Origin: Amblyornis subalaris
Taxonomy: Eukaryota; Chordata; Aves; Passeriformes; Ptilonorhynchidae
Reading direction: 5' to 3'
Length of the DNA: 64,000 nucleotides
NCBI GenBank assembly: GCA_018881555.1
Contig: JACAXG010000032.1
Location: forward strand, 2,926,837 to 2,990,836
How positions within the stretch are numbered: position 1 is the stretch's first letter; each line of letters begins with the position of its first letter. Positions 24,736-38,647 of the stretch are shown piece by piece. Below the pieces are notes generated by a model. It searched no databases. It had not been told where the DNA came from and saw only the letters and a list, made by a program, of their open reading frames with translations. The position numbers were made by a program, and so were the translations under genes.

Positions 24736-27700
24736 TTTTCTCCATAAATTCAGTTGATCTTGGATGCAGTTGATGAGAACTTCACACAGGATTCCAGGTT
24801 CATTTCTCTCAGTTGCAAAGGAGTTGAATGGAATTGTTGTTATGTCATAAAATAGGAGATAAAGCCATTCTCTGACCTCCCAGAAACCAGAAGCAGAGCA
24901 GCAAAGAGAACCCACATCTTCTGGCTGATTCTGCCTCCTTTCTGTGCCCCTGCTGTTGAACATAGCCAGGACACACTCATATTGACTTTAAACATGCATC
25001 ACCAGTATTTCATAGAGGAAGGGAAGAGGAATTCAGACTTCAAAACAGCCACCAGTCAGCATCACCAGTCACTGGTCAACTACTTGGCTGTCCATTCCCA
25101 TGTTTCTCCGTAGGCTTCCAGTATAGCAGAAAACTCTTGATTATCTCCATTGCATGTCATAAATTTCTATCCAGTTCCTATTTAAACTAATTTTCTTGTT
25201 CTAGTCTGAGTTACATACACAGGACTGAGATACAGTAGCTGAATTCACATTTTTTANTTTTATGAGACAGCTATTTTTTCCTTTTTTTCCAGTCTAAACT
25301 TCTTCCTTTATTACTGCATCTCCTTGCATTTTCTACCAGGAAATATTTAGCTTAACATGCGAAGTAAATTGTCTTGCAAATTTGGATAAGCCCATCCAAA
25401 ATCAGAAAGAGAGACTTGTACATCATAAACCCCTGATGTTTAGAAAATCAGCACTTTTCTTTATCACATGTTTCCAATTCCTAACCAAAAGGAATGTTTT
25501 GCCTACCTGAATCAAAGGATACCTATGCCTATTCCTGTTCTTCATGGATACACCAGTTCAGAAACTCACATTTTCACTAAACATGTTGAGGGTGTGAAGA
25601 GACATTAAAACTTAGTGGTGTGACACCGTTGTGGAGGTGTATTAACTTACTTGGCTTTCATGCTGACTCTGCAGTGATAAAAATGAGACAAACCGGTGGG
25701 TAAAAAATACATAGAGATATAATAACCAATCTGCTTCTTTCCTACTCATCTCTGCCTTCATGGTACTAAAAACCTCACTGGTTCAGCCTGGGGAAAGAAA
25801 TCTTTCCATAATCCTACAAGAGCTTACAATCTACCACACAAATCAAAGTAATATGGTAATCAGCAGATAAGCACAATAACACATGTGGCGTTAAATGAAG
25901 TCTCTTGTTCTCTCATGGGGAGGAAGAAAGAGACTTATTTGTTCAATATACCATTATAAAATTACCTAGTTTTAGGAAGAAAAAAACAACAGAGAGCACA
26001 TTTTAAATTCTCGTCTTTTGCCTTTTTTTTTTTTGGTGAAACTTATTGATGAATAATTTAGGACTGTTTCTTAGCTATTCTCCTCTCTATAAAAATGTAA
26101 TCTGACTTAATTATGTGTCATCACAGCAATAACAGTAAAAGAAATCCACTCCAGGGATGAGTAGAGCATATAGTGTTTTATGAAAAGTCCAAAAGACATT
26201 ATTTTAATTTATACAAAGTGGATTTTAGCACTTGAAATGCTTTTATTCATAAAATTGTTTCCAGGAATTTTGGAGGCCTCCTACCAGTAAGAGAAGTAGA
26301 ACAAAAGAGGAATACAAATGGTGGTGGCAGCCTTGCTTAAAGGCTGACAGGTTTATCATGAGGATTTTATGCACTCATTCATGAAGTTAGACTGTTAAGG
26401 AATATTTTATGCACCAGAAACATAGGAGATGATGGAAAACTTCTATTAACCCACGGCAAATCTATTTAGTTGACCCCTATCCATGCCACATCAACAAATC
26501 CATGCTGCACAATTAATTAAAAACAAAATTAGCAACAGCTTTTGCTGTTGTTTCTTCAGCCAAGTGGAGAAATGTGTAGCGACCATTTCAAATGAGATCA
26601 CACCAAGATAGCATTTATCTCCTAAATCCAAATTCATGTACACATTTTCATCAGAGTCACAGTAGGCTGGGTACATACACAGTGACTCAGAGGTATAAAG
26701 TCATAAACAGTACAGCCAAGGGCAATAAACATTCCATCAACTTGGACAGAGGATAGAATTTTTATTTTGTCAAGGTACAGTAGCACATATCACCAAACAG
26801 ACACTCTGTTCCTAAATGATTCTAATTGCAGTGGATACAACTAAAAATTATGTGACTGAGAGAGATGAGCAACCACAAAAAATAAAGCCAGCAGCTTTCC
26901 TGCTCTACATGCACAGTCTTTCTTCTGCGAAAACTCCAGGGCTCCTCTAAAAAAAAGGCACAGTCAGAAAAATTTTCTTCATAGTTGTACTACCTTTATA
27001 TCCAGATGCCTATGGAGTTTATTGTACTTCCTGATGAAGAAGGGACTCACAGCCAGGTAACAAAGATGGTCATACTGTGGAAGAACAGAAGTTTAGTGAC
27101 CCAGCTCATTATCTGCAATTGTTTCTGTCCTCAGAGACTGGATACAAAATACCCGTGTTTTCCAGCACAGAACATCTACCTAATCTGAGATGCAATTTCT
27201 AAAATACAGAAGGCTAAAACTTCAAATATTAGTGCAGGAAAACATGATTTATATACAATCTATGTTCAATAATGCTTACATTTCCCTAGAACTACCATGA
27301 TTTGATTCTAGGAGAATGCACACAGGGGCAATTTAAAAACAGAAGTTGCTGGAAAACAGAATTCAAAGTTATCTTTCCCTTGTTAAACCTTTCGTCCTGC
27401 AAGTTTTTACCAGACATCAGTTGCTCAATGGACTGCAGTTATTGAAAAAGGGCCTGAATTTTGTTCAGCAGTCTAAGTTACTTCAAGAAAGTTCAAATGG
27501 ACCAAGCTAAAAGCGAAGCTCAGCTTTCAAAAATGAACAATGATTTGGGGCAACCAATTAAAAACTCCTTCAAATTCCTTGTGCTTGAGAGGGAAAATGA
27601 TCAGAACCTTCTGAAGGGCAAACAGCAAGACAATGCAATGGGCACCTGTGACCCAGCCTCTGTAATCACACTGAGGCACATGGTTAGTGCCAGCCCTCTT

Positions 27701-30473
27701 CACTAAAGAGCTTTTTGAAGACCTTTGTGTCACTTAACACTTGCCAGCCATGGCTTGCTCTTCTTCTTCTCACTTCAGAGAAAATACAGATTCTTGCCAT
27801 TCTTTTGTCATGGTTAAATAATGAATGTGCTGGGCTCCCTATTCATGTCACAGTCTCAATAACAGCCTGTGTATTATTTCTTCTGCTGGCAATATATGCA
27901 ACACAGAAGCATTATTGTAATATAGATTAAAAAGTTATTTCATCTAAACTGAAATCCCTTTGCATACAGTCTGTCCCAATCAATAATCCTTTTGGAGGTT
28001 TAGAAGCAGATTTCAGATCAGATTTTAGTTTTAGAGAAAAACTTGTGGAGGTTTTCATGACATTGAAGCTGGTTCAAACTACAAGGAAAACTTGCTTTCT
28101 TTTATGACAAAATCAATTCACTGCAAACAACATGTAACACATATGTCAAGTCTGTTTATGTACCATTTCCTTAGTGTTATCAGGCTTCCACACATTCTGA
28201 AGAAAAACAGGAAATTGTAAAGTATAAGACACCTCAAGTTTTGGGTGGTTGATTTTCTTTCTTTTTTTTTTTTTTTTAGGTTCATAAAAAGTGTCTTTAC
28301 AAAGAGTCAAAGGGCAGGATGAATGTAACTAACTATGCTAATTGCATTTCTGGTTTCACTGCNTATCACAAGAGAACAAAGCAAAGATAAAAATGGCAGA
28401 AAACAATGGGACCAGGAAAAGAGACAAAAAAAAAAGTACCACGACAGTCTGAAAGAGCTACTGTTGCAGAAGGAGACAATTCACTGAAAAGTTGATGCTG
28501 AAAAGAAACAGAAATGAGTGGGCTGAATTGATGGGCGTCCTTTCTACATTTAGGAATGCAGAGTTCAGCTGAAGCAAATTGAGTGCAGACTGTAATGTCA
28601 GAGCCAGGCACAGAAAAAATGTTTTGAATGCACAGTTGTGTTCTGTAGGTTCAAAATCCTCTTTTTTTCCTCCACTTTCAGCTTTGATTCCCTCTTTATT
28701 TGATTGGTTTGGTTCTTTAATTGACATAAAAGTAGAAGTGAGGCTAACAGGAAGTTAATTTTGTCTGAAGTGTTTATAAAATACAAGATTTCTGGAAAGA
28801 ATTTATATTTTCTGGTAGGATTTAGTCCTTTCCCTTTAACCCCATCCTACTGCTGTAGATTGGCCGTTAGTAGAGTGCTGGATAAGTAGGATCTTGGGCA
28901 TCTAATTTGGATACCCAAGTTTAAGCAACAGGAATCTTTTTTGCAAACCTCCAAAGGGACCTATTTTTCTCTGGACTGCTAAAATGAAAGACTGTGGGAC
29001 ACCATATGGAGAAGTGTAGCAGAATGAGCATTGGGTGTATGTTGCCTGGTATTCCGGCATGTTTTATAGGGAAAATCCACAAGCAAAGAATGAACAGTCA
29101 TTTCACATGTTCTAAAACATGCAGAAACATGGATGAACTTTGTACTTGATTACATGATTTCTTCAAGAAAAATCATTCAGCTCAGGAAACAACAATGAAA
29201 AAAACAGGATTTTGGCAGCACAGTTCTGGTTTGTTACATCTGACAACATGCAGATATAATTTATTAGAAATTGATGCACCTCGCATTTGCAGCATCTTTC
29301 TAGGACTTTAGGAATTTCAGGGCACAATAAACACATCAAAACCTCCTAAGGCTAAATGTATGGATCAGATGTTCCTAAACTCTCCGCCAATAGGATCACT
29401 ATGGTTAAAAAAGTTTTAAGGAATTAATGTGGTTGCTTGGATTCTCACAAGGAAACGACAAAGGCTCATTACTAGTTGATGGGAGATTAATGTTGTGGAA
29501 AAAGGAGAGACTTCATGGAATTATTTATTAGCTTGCATGAGACATCTCAGAGATGGAATGAGAATACAAAAGGGGTTAAAGACTGCTGCAAAGTCTCCTA
29601 CTGAGATAACTTGTTATACAAAAGGGTAAGTGCTAAAAAGCTTTCAAGCACTGCCTCACCTGACAAGGTTGGAAAAGTAGGTATTATCTGAAAGGCAGAC
29701 CACACTTTTCAGAAGTAGGGAGGATGATTCTCTTTTGGCTTGCAAATGTCTACCTATCAGACAGGAGGGGATTTAAATGGGAGTGTTCATCTGTCTGCTG
29801 CTGAGATAGACTTACTGGGAACAATTTTAACAAAGAGCAAAAAAATTCTGTGAAAAGGATAGATAAAATAGCAGGAGTTCATCTTTTTTCCATTACAGAA
29901 ACTCTCACATCCTTGTCTCTCCTACTCCTCCTCCTCCCCTCCAAAAAAAAATTTTAAAAATCTGAAGATAATTCTGCTTCATCATCATCATCACCATCAT
30001 CATCATCACTAGGAGCTAGCTGAATTCATGCTAGTTTTAAAGCCAGTATCCTTATTAAACTCGCTTTATTAAACCCATAGGAGTTAGAGCCTTTAGGTCA
30101 TTAACTTCAATTTCAGACCAGCAGCTCACAGGAACAGCTGGGAACAAGGCTATGGGCTTAGAGTCCTCTGTTTGGAGCTCTACAATACACAAGGAAAAGC
30201 TGCCCCTTAGGATAAAATGAAGTATTTATGAAGTCACACACTATACATTGGGTTTTCTGGTGTCCTGTTTCCATGCCAAGCTCTGGAAATTTGCTACTGT
30301 CCTAAGGGCTTGGGTTACTCCAGGAAGTATTAATTAAAACATAGGAAATTTCAAAAGGTACAGGAAGCAGCCTGAGCACATGGGATAAGTCTGGAAGTGA
30401 CGGGTGCACAGCTTGCCCTGGATGCTGCTAGAGTTGTAACTTCCCTGCTTAGCTAACAATATTTTAGGTGTGG
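24736..30473. other. Noncoding DNA
   Basis: Holds a T run at 28263-28278, a short (CAT)n array near 29980, and a perfect 7-bp hairpin around 26533-26550. The protein-like frames are short and without domains. Ambiguous bases are at 25257 and 28363. Confidence 0.5.
29979..30008 (+). repeat. (CAT)n microsatellite
   Basis: About ten CAT units with one CAC interruption. Confidence 0.9.
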
Positions 30474-30870
30474 ATCACAGGATGGTTGAGGTTAGCAAGA
30501 ATTGGACACAACACACAGCTGTTGCCCCACCAGTGCTAAGTGGAGATGAAGGATCACCTCTGTCAACCTTTTGCTGTGAGAGTGCTTTGGTAGATCATGG
30601 TCATCTTGCTGTCCATCAGGATATCAAGGTTTTGATCAGCAAGCTGCTTTCCGGCCAGTCAGCCCCCAGCATGTACTGGTGCATGGGGTTAACCTTCTTG
30701 AGATGCAGAGCTTTGCATTACCCCATGCTGAACTTTGNAAGATTCCCCTCTGCCCATTTCCCCAGCCTGCAAAGGTCTCTCTGAAGGTGACACAACCATC
30801 TGGTGTATGACCNAGTCCCCTCAGCTCAGATCATCTACAAACCGGCTGAGGGTACAGTCCATCTGCCTGC
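30474..30870 (-). mobile_element. CR1 LINE fragment, internally deleted
   Basis: Begins with ATCACAGGATGGTTGAGGTT (reverse complement of the CR1 3' terminus) and then jumps to 'gcaagaattggacacaacac', which lies a few hundred bases further inside the CR1 consensus. Homology then runs collinearly: 'caccagtgctaagtggagat', 'catcttgctgtccatcagga', 'cagtcagcccccagcatgta', then 'ctggtgcatgggg', 'tgcccatttccccagcctgc', 'ggctgagggtacag'. The jump implies an internal deletion of the usual stretch between tail and 'ggacacag'. The frame (30470-30784) on the opposite strand is a shadow. Confidence 0.9.
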
Positions 30871-31125
30871 ATTTTCCNGGTAAGGTGAGCAGAAATGAAC
30901 TCCATCCTATGTGTGCAGGTGTCTACAGCATCCACCTTAACCCTGAAATGAATGCAGATCTATAGAGCCTTACANTGTAATTAATAAAATAGTAAGAGCA
31001 ACTATGTGCAATATAATGAAAGCCACTGTCAGAACAGAGGCGTGACAAACATCAAGAAAAGGAGAGAAAGAAAAAAAAAAATCAGCCTGGAAGAAAAAGA
31101 TTATTCCTATATAAGAGATATCTGA

Positions 31126-31405
31126 GGCCTTGTCTACAAGAAACTCAGGAAATCAAAAACGTTAATAAAAAGTATGAAGCTAAAATTGATTTGCTAAATC
31201 TCACAAACCTTGTGTAGACACATTTTTTCAAAGTTGAAGTGGTTAAATTTGACTTAGCTTAATTCATTTATAGTATGTATTAAATTAAACAAAATTAAGG
31301 TCTTCTTTACTTCTAACAAGGCTGTCAACACAGGGATTTAATGCAGCTGAAGTGTGAACTTTAACATTTAATTTGGATTGACTTTCCTAAATGTCCCAGT
31401 GCAGA
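31126..31405. mobile_element. Ancient amniote TIR-type DNA element (nonautonomous)
   Basis: Starts with GGCCTTGTCTACAAG, a terminal motif (ggccttgtctacac) seen on many amniote nonautonomous DNA elements. It then has the internal landmarks in the expected order: CCTTGTGTAGACAC at 31208-31221, TGACTTAGCTTAATTCATTT, TTAAATTAAACAAAATTAAG, GGCTGTCAACACAGGGATTT at 31320-31339, and TTTGGATTGACTTTCCT near the right end. The right inverted repeat is badly decayed. No transposase is present. I do not recall a database name, and the superfamily (hAT is a guess) is unproven. Confidence 0.6.
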
Positions 31406-34066
31406 AGAGTCCTATTAGCTTTCACAGTGGCAAAAATTAAAAACAGAAAACAGGCAATGGATGCTAGCCAGGTAATGGTAAAAAGTAATTAAATGGAGAC
31501 AAAGAATCTTTCCAGAAGGAATTATGAGAAGCCACAGATTCTGGCCAAGAGGTGATCAAAGCCATTTACCAGCATGCAGAAAAAGAGCCAGGAACAGATG
31601 AAGAGTAATCATAAAACNGATCAAATACTGTCAGTTAGAGACTGGCATTGCAGAAGATCTGGAGCACATGAAAAGATACAGAATTACTGTTTTTAAATGA
31701 CCAGATGGAACTGGCAAAACGGCAGAGAAAAAAACAGCTAGACCATCACAAACAGTCATAGAAATGGAAGAAGTTTTTAAAACCAGAAGATTCTCTTAGC
31801 TTTAAAAGAGAATTTATGAGCCTTTAGAGAGGCAGAAGTGCCAAAACTGGACGGTGGAAGACCAATTACCTTGTAGAAGGGAAAGAAACTTTAGTTATAA
31901 GTAATAANGACTAGGAGGACTTTCACCTGTATGTCAGGACACAATGAAAAGACACTGGGACTCATATTATACCTGCTCAGGTAATACAGGTGTACAGCAC
32001 CTCTAAGGGAAATGGTGACTGATCCANACAGCTTGACCTATTTCTAACAAGCAATACATTGTTGTCATTTACAAAGATTCTAAATTAAAGGAAAATCTTA
32101 ACCAACCTAATCATACAGCACCATANGTGTGTGCTTTGACTTCTAGAATGGTTCTCTGCACCTCTACAGAAAGACTCTTTACAAAAGATTACAGCTTTAC
32201 CTGTTTTCCAGAGGGGTCACAGTGACTGAAAAGTGAAGCTACAGCTCCACTGATGAACTCTGCTATCATTTCATGCTGTCCCTTTTTTGCAAATGGCACA
32301 GGGAAAGACGGACTAGCCAGATGACACAGTGAGTGGCCTCTTTCTATGACACTCATCACTCGTCTGCATACTAAATGCTTCTGAAAATACTCTTTTTTTC
32401 AACCTTAGAAGCCAAACGGGACAACTGCCTTTGTCTTACTCTCCAGAGTGAAATACTTTTTGGAAAAGAATAGCCATCTGACCCTTGTTTTTTCCTCACA
32501 AATTTCTGAAGCCATGACACAGAGATGAATCAAGCAGAGCTAAATCAAGTAGATAAACAGGTTTCCATAAAACACCTGCCTCCTTCTCGTTACCTTACAT
32601 GCTCGGGTCCAAAGCAAGAGAAGAACCACGGCAAGCTCAGCCTGGAGACTCCTTGGTAGCAGAGCATAGCAAGCTATACAAAAAAATCAGACATTAGTGA
32701 AATGGCAGTGGAGCCCACACTGGTAAATTGAACAGTGGACAAGATCAAATATGAAGAAAATTAGCTTAAAGGAGTTCTTAGTGTCTGTGTCAAAATTACC
32801 CTAGAAAAGTGCAGCACAGACAAAATCTGAGAAAAGCTTAATTTCACCTCTCTGTCCAAGACAGATCTGCCTATGTCTTAGTTTAGTTGAGAGCTTGGTT
32901 TGCCATTTATGAGGCATAGGCTATATGCAAATATATTTTCTATACCCACCCCTAGAATGCCAGAAAAAAATGAAGTTTGTAACCAAATTTATGCCAATAC
33001 CTGCTCTTAGAGCCCTCATCTGTTACCTTGCTAAAATTTCACACTTCAAAGTAAGGACTAAATCTAACCATATGTGATGTAGCCTTGCCTAAATTAATTT
33101 ACAGCAAAAAGACTTATTTATTTCCTGCCCTTGGTATAATCTGATTGGCTTTTGTGACAGCTGTAAAAGGAAAGCTGCTAAGAGAGACAATCACATCTGA
33201 CAAAGAACATGCTAATGAAATCAGGCTTTCTAAAGGGAAGTGATTTTGACAGATTAGAAATTATAGCTTTGTATGGATACTACCCAAGTTGTCAGCCCCT
33301 CTTCCCACAGTAGCAGCAGGCTCTGTTCAATTTGAGGAACACTCTGTCTGCTCATCGTGTTATATAAAATCAAACTCTCGCCATATTTGGGTGATTTCCT
33401 ACAGTGAAAAACTCAGAAACAGAAGGTAAAAATTCCCCATTTGGCAACTTAATCTTCTATTAATGATGCAACCTGTACTGTACCATCTGAAAAACATGAA
33501 TCAACACTGAGCCCACCCTTCCACAAATAGAACTCTCTGCCCTATAATGTGGTGATCTTTCTCTTTCTAATTGCATCTTACAGATTTTTAAAAGGCACTT
33601 TAGCCCTTAAGTGTAAAATTTGCATTCAAACTACTGTACAAAGAAACACTAACAATGATTTTGAAGCAATTCCTGCTAAAAAAGAGCACAGACTTCTGAT
33701 CACACAGCATCAGAGAAGATGGAAGTGTACATGGAGCATTTCTCTTCTCTCATTAGCAACCATTAGAAATCCTCAGGGGGAACATAATGACCAGTGGAAA
33801 AAGGGCAGAGCAGACTTCAGTGAACAAAACAGATGTTTAGTGCATATAGATATTACCCAACACCAGCATCAAACTAGTGAGTTTGGCCATTTAGGGCATC
33901 TCCTAGGAAACCATCAGATAACATTAAAAGATATTGACTAACATAAAAAGAGCTGCAGGGGAAACGGTGCATATTTGATAGAAATGGGATGTGCTTCTAA
34001 ATGCAACAGTTCTAATTTCTGCTGAGGAAAAAAGAAAATCTGTTTTTCTAGATGCATATTGTGATT

Positions 34067-34129
34067 TTAGTTAAAGGTCTTAAAATTTGTTGTACATTAC
34101 TGTAGCTTGACATCACAGTCTTTAACTAA
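34067..34129. repeat. 10-bp perfect inverted repeat, 43-base spacer
   Basis: TTAGTTAAAG (34067-34076) is the exact reverse complement of CTTTAACTAA (34120-34129). One wobble pair outside and two inside could lengthen the stem. The outer flanks pair poorly, which argues against a classic microRNA precursor. Confidence 0.7.
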
Positions 34130-35101
34130 GCAATGTATAAAATGCAGTGCAAAAGCAAATCACAAAGTGAGAGAATATAAAAAATATATCTTAAATGTGT
34201 TGCAACTCATACAGCACATAACGTTGTTTTGTTGTTCTTGTTATTATCTTCTTTTCCCTGCCAGTTCTTTCTAGCTGAAATTTTCCACATTGTCTGAGAG
34301 CTATAAAACTGGCAAAGGTATTGGGCACTTTATTTCCTTTATGGTCCTTCGAGGAAAACTTCTTCTGCACATTACACCAAAAACCCCACTGTAATTGACC
34401 TGGACCAAGCAGCAGTGTGTTCGTCACACCATGTGAAGTATTCTTGCTCATAACTGCAACATTTCACCTCTGTGTTTTGTCCAGGAAGAGAAAGNATTTG
34501 ATTCACTGATATTTTCCTTTCCTCCATCTGATTTTGTGTCTGATCAACAATGTTTATTGCCTGGTAGTTTCTTTTTAGAGTGCTAAGGACACCTTTTCCA
34601 CTGTGATTACTGTTTTGCCCTCTCTGCAGTCAGCGAGTAGAAAGGTTAGCTCCAAATTTTGCTAATGAGAACTTTGCTGATGTGTTCAAGTTGGCTGATA
34701 CACCTTTTGGGCATGACCAATCAGAGCATAAAGTGTCAGGAGATTTGCTGTCTCTCTACAGCAGAAACGTCTTCCTGCAGTCTACCAGAGCATTAATTCT
34801 CTGCCCAGTTCTCTATATCTATAGCAAGGGATAGTGGCACATACTCACCTCTAGATAAATCACAAACTACCCATGCACATTGTGTTCCTTCTTCAGTTTG
34901 GCACATTTGCTTAATGTGTTCAGGTCAAATTGTAAAATCAGTTTAGATGAATTCATAAAATAGGGAGGAAGGCCATAATTTAAATGCAGGGACAGAGTAT
35001 GAAGAAGGAAAACACTACACGAACACTGATTTTTTTTTTTTTTCTGAATTGAGACTAATATAGTATACATGAAGCTGCATAGTACTGTACTGTATAATAT
35101 A

Positions 35102-35117
35102 CAATACAGCTGTATTG
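35102..35117. repeat. 16-base perfect palindrome
   Basis: CAATACAGCTGTATTG is self-complementary and has PvuII-type CAGCTG (an E-box) at its centre. It may be chance in AT-rich DNA. Confidence 0.8.
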
Positions 35118-38100
35118 GATCAATAATGGCAGTTTTAAAGGCAAGCAATCCAGCCCCTTCATGCCATGGTGTTAAGCTTGGCAGACAGTCGGGCAGAACT
35201 GAGGAGCAAAAACGGATCCATTGCTGAAAACATCTGCCCTCTTAGTTCTATAAACTGCCCCAGCTTTCCTTAGCACCTACATGATATTCCTGTATACAGC
35301 CTGTGTTTTCCTGGGAGGCTGTGCACATTAGTGTGCAGAGTATCAGCACAGCACCAACACAGTGCTAAGGTGTCCCTATTTTGGGAAGTGATTGTCATCT
35401 GGTTAACTCAAGGATCATGGATTTATGAAAGGACAAAGATCTGCCGTCTTCTAATTTGACCCAAGAGACTGTTATATAACAGACAGGCTATCAAAAAACC
35501 TCTGTGAAACATAAACCTTGCTGAACTTCTTTTGATGTTTGTATTTTATTTTCCAGATGGAGCACTGCCAAATAACAGCTGCATAGACAGTTAAGATCAT
35601 TTACAGAACTGCAAAGAGTTTGATTGATCAGCTTAGATGTCAGCAATTTTGTAATATGCTTGGGCACCAAAGGAGCAGAGCAGGTTGGGAAATGCAAAGG
35701 GGAAAAAGTATTGTGTATTCTGATTGTGTCCTTCACACAAGATTACAAGCATTTTCAACAACAAAGTAATTCACTTCGTCCAATAGACTGCCCGCAAGTT
35801 CAGGGCAATAAAAATGAAGAGCATCTTTAGCTGACAATTTAAGCTCAAATCATTTTTGACTGGCAAGGTGTGGTATCATCCAGAAGAATTGATGCTATAG
35901 TAGTAGCTTCAAATTATGGGGTTATAGTGTGTCTACTCAACATGCAGCTCTTATCAGTGGAGGTAAGGGGAGGGATAGGAAAGAAATGGATAGCAATAAA
36001 TGCTTTCTGTAAGCCCTATAGTTAATTAAGGATAAGAATTTGTATACACATTTATATTCGAGAAGAACTCAGAATAAAAATTAAAATGGAAGATTTTGAC
36101 TGACACTGAATACCTACTGAAATTGTCCTTTCAGGTACCATTTTCCTATTCAATCCCCTGCATGATTTTCTGAGAGAGGTCTGGGGAAAAATGCATCTCC
36201 CTTTCAGCAAAGGAAAACTTAAACAATGTCATTTTCTAAAAATGGTGGTTTACTGAAATTACATGTTTCTGTTATGCCAACCCATTCCACCCTCTACCCA
36301 AATATAACTCAAGGCAGGTTGTTGTGTCAGCAGTTGTCAGTCTTTGTTAGCAAGTGTCGGGGCTGAGATAACCACTAATGTCCTTCTCTAGCNGATGAGT
36401 ATAAAGGGCATTAAAAGCAGAGACTAAAACTCAGTATTTTTGAAATGAAAACGCAAAAACCCTTCCTAGGTTTTCCTTGAGCAGCAGAACTGTTAGCACA
36501 TTTTGTAATAGGCTTCTCACCCCAACAGAGCTAAATAATAGTCCAATAACTGTAACCTAGAAATCCATCCAATTGTAAGAATTAATTATATATTACAATA
36601 AATCAAGCAAAAAGAACTACATTGAAAAATCCCACGTAGTTTAAACAGAAATGGTCCACTAATACTAGAATATACATCTAACAAGTTAGAAACATGTGAC
36701 ATTAGAAATCCCTGTATCAGGACAGATGAGTTAAAAGTTAGACCTAAGAGGTAATCAGACCGTGGTTAGTCCACCCAGAAACTACCTTTTATCATTTTCA
36801 AGAGAAGGTTTGTGGACTAAAATCATCAAATATACAGCCTCTAAAATTATTGCTTCACATCACAAAACCTGGTCTTAACTGGTAACCTTTACTCACCGGG
36901 ACACTCATATCAACACAAATGATCCCCACTGGATCAGCAGGAACACCAGAATGATACATAACAGAATACATTTTGTGTTATATCCTGAGAACACTGATAT
37001 TGGCTTTTTCCCAGTTACTATCAGAAGGATTGTATTACTTCTCCAAGTGATGTGTCCCTTACATCAGAAAAAAGAAAAATTTCACAATGACCACCTCAAG
37101 ATTAAATACCAAAACTATCTTTAACAGAGTATCTTTTAAAAAAGGACACTCACAGATGTTGATTAATTAGCTCAATGCTTTCATAACACCAAAAGTGGTG
37201 TTGGCTTAGTTTTCCTTCCTTTGTGCAAGTTTTAATTATGTACTTTCTATTACAAAAGTGCATTTCTTTTCTTTAGTATTAATTTTCTTGCATCTGTGCA
37301 AGATATGGANGTGGAAGGACTCACCACAAATCCCTAATCAGGTTTAATAGTTTAATGCTGCAGAGGAACAAGGTTGTGTTAAAGCAATTGACCCTTCAGA
37401 TCAGCTGATTCCATGGAAATTAGAACAGCACTTCTTTGCTCCTTCTCCCTCCCACATATCTCACCTAAGCATAGACACCTCAAACGTAGACATTGATTCT
37501 GGAGTGTTGGGACCCCTCTAGAGCGAATAGCAAGAAACAGGCACAATTTCTCTTACAATACTTATCTCAGGATAGGGTCGATTGCCCTCTGTACTGCCTA
37601 CATCTCTCCATTGACTTTACAGGAAGCTTAGGAGAATTCACTTAGAGAAGACATCTAACTTTTAGATGGATACGGTTAATCGAGGTGAATCGTTGCTGGA
37701 TGTCAATATATGATTGCTACAATGCTGGCTGTCTTATCCNAAATGCCACCTCCATCTTCATTGTCATAGATGGCTCCGGCTGTAAAGTGCAGATCAAAAG
37801 ATACAGCAGATTGGGATGAGTTTCCTTTGTAATGGGGATTTGCCTGAGAGATATACTGTGATTACTGTATCTGTACAAGTAGTGTTAAAGATACACTTGT
37901 GCACTATTAACAGGAGATTTACTCAGAGTATATTCTAAAAATACCTCTATTCACTGTTCAGCATTATCTTCACTATGTTCCAGAGCTTGGCATTTTTATT
38001 GTATTAATGTTTTTATTTTATCTGTTATATTTCTTCTCATAAACAAACTACCAGCCAAATGCTTTCTGGCTGATCGCACAAGAGCTTGACTATGTCTGGC

Positions 38101-38647
38101 TTTTAATCACAGTTTCACCACCTCTCTGAAAACATCCTTGGTCTTCTGGGTAACACAAGCCCTGTGGCAGGCTAACCTATGCTGAGAAAAGGTCGGCTGA
38201 CTGTCAGAGCAAAGCACGAGGAAAGCACAGCCCAGCGCTCAGCTGAGAGCTGCGAAGTTGCCAGGAGGCTGCAGAGCTCACACAAAGAAACCCCCTGCCT
38301 TCCATCCTGTGCTGAGCTTAGGCCTTGGGATTTTTAAACCTTCAGATTTCCAGACGCTCTCCCCACTTTGAATAGCAAGCAGGAATCAATTTAGCTGTCA
38401 GCTGGAGAAAGCACTCAGTGTCCGGGACAAATGGGGATTCAGTCTGGGACNCAGCGGTGGGAGGCGGTTGCCTGAGACAACTTCAGAAGACAACTGCATA
38501 AATAATGCCAAGCTTTTTTTCCCTACCATATTTCTGGGTTTCCTGAGGAAGTCACCAAGGTGAGTTTGACATCAATCATCAGGCTGGGCCAGTGTACAGT
38601 TTACCAGGGTGTGAAAAACTGAGAGGGCAAGAAGATCTAGATGATCT

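Larger units (their letters stand above)
31406..38647. other. Noncoding DNA
   Basis: Seen: an inverted repeat with a 43-base loop at 34067-34129, a 16-base perfect palindrome at 35102-35117, a T run at 35031-35043, and a somewhat GC-richer stretch at 38190-38470 before the next CR1. The frame at 33549-33941 (130 codons) has no recognisable domain. Ambiguous bases are scattered throughout. Confidence 0.5.

Noticed and set aside
29979..30008. CRISPR-like or structured repeat
   Set aside because: Plain trinucleotide microsatellite; no spaced direct repeats occur anywhere in the window, and the DNA is vertebrate.
33549..33941. 130-codon plus-strand frame
   Set aside because: Begins with GTG and has no motif. 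A first hydrophobic segment alone is not evidence of a membrane protein.
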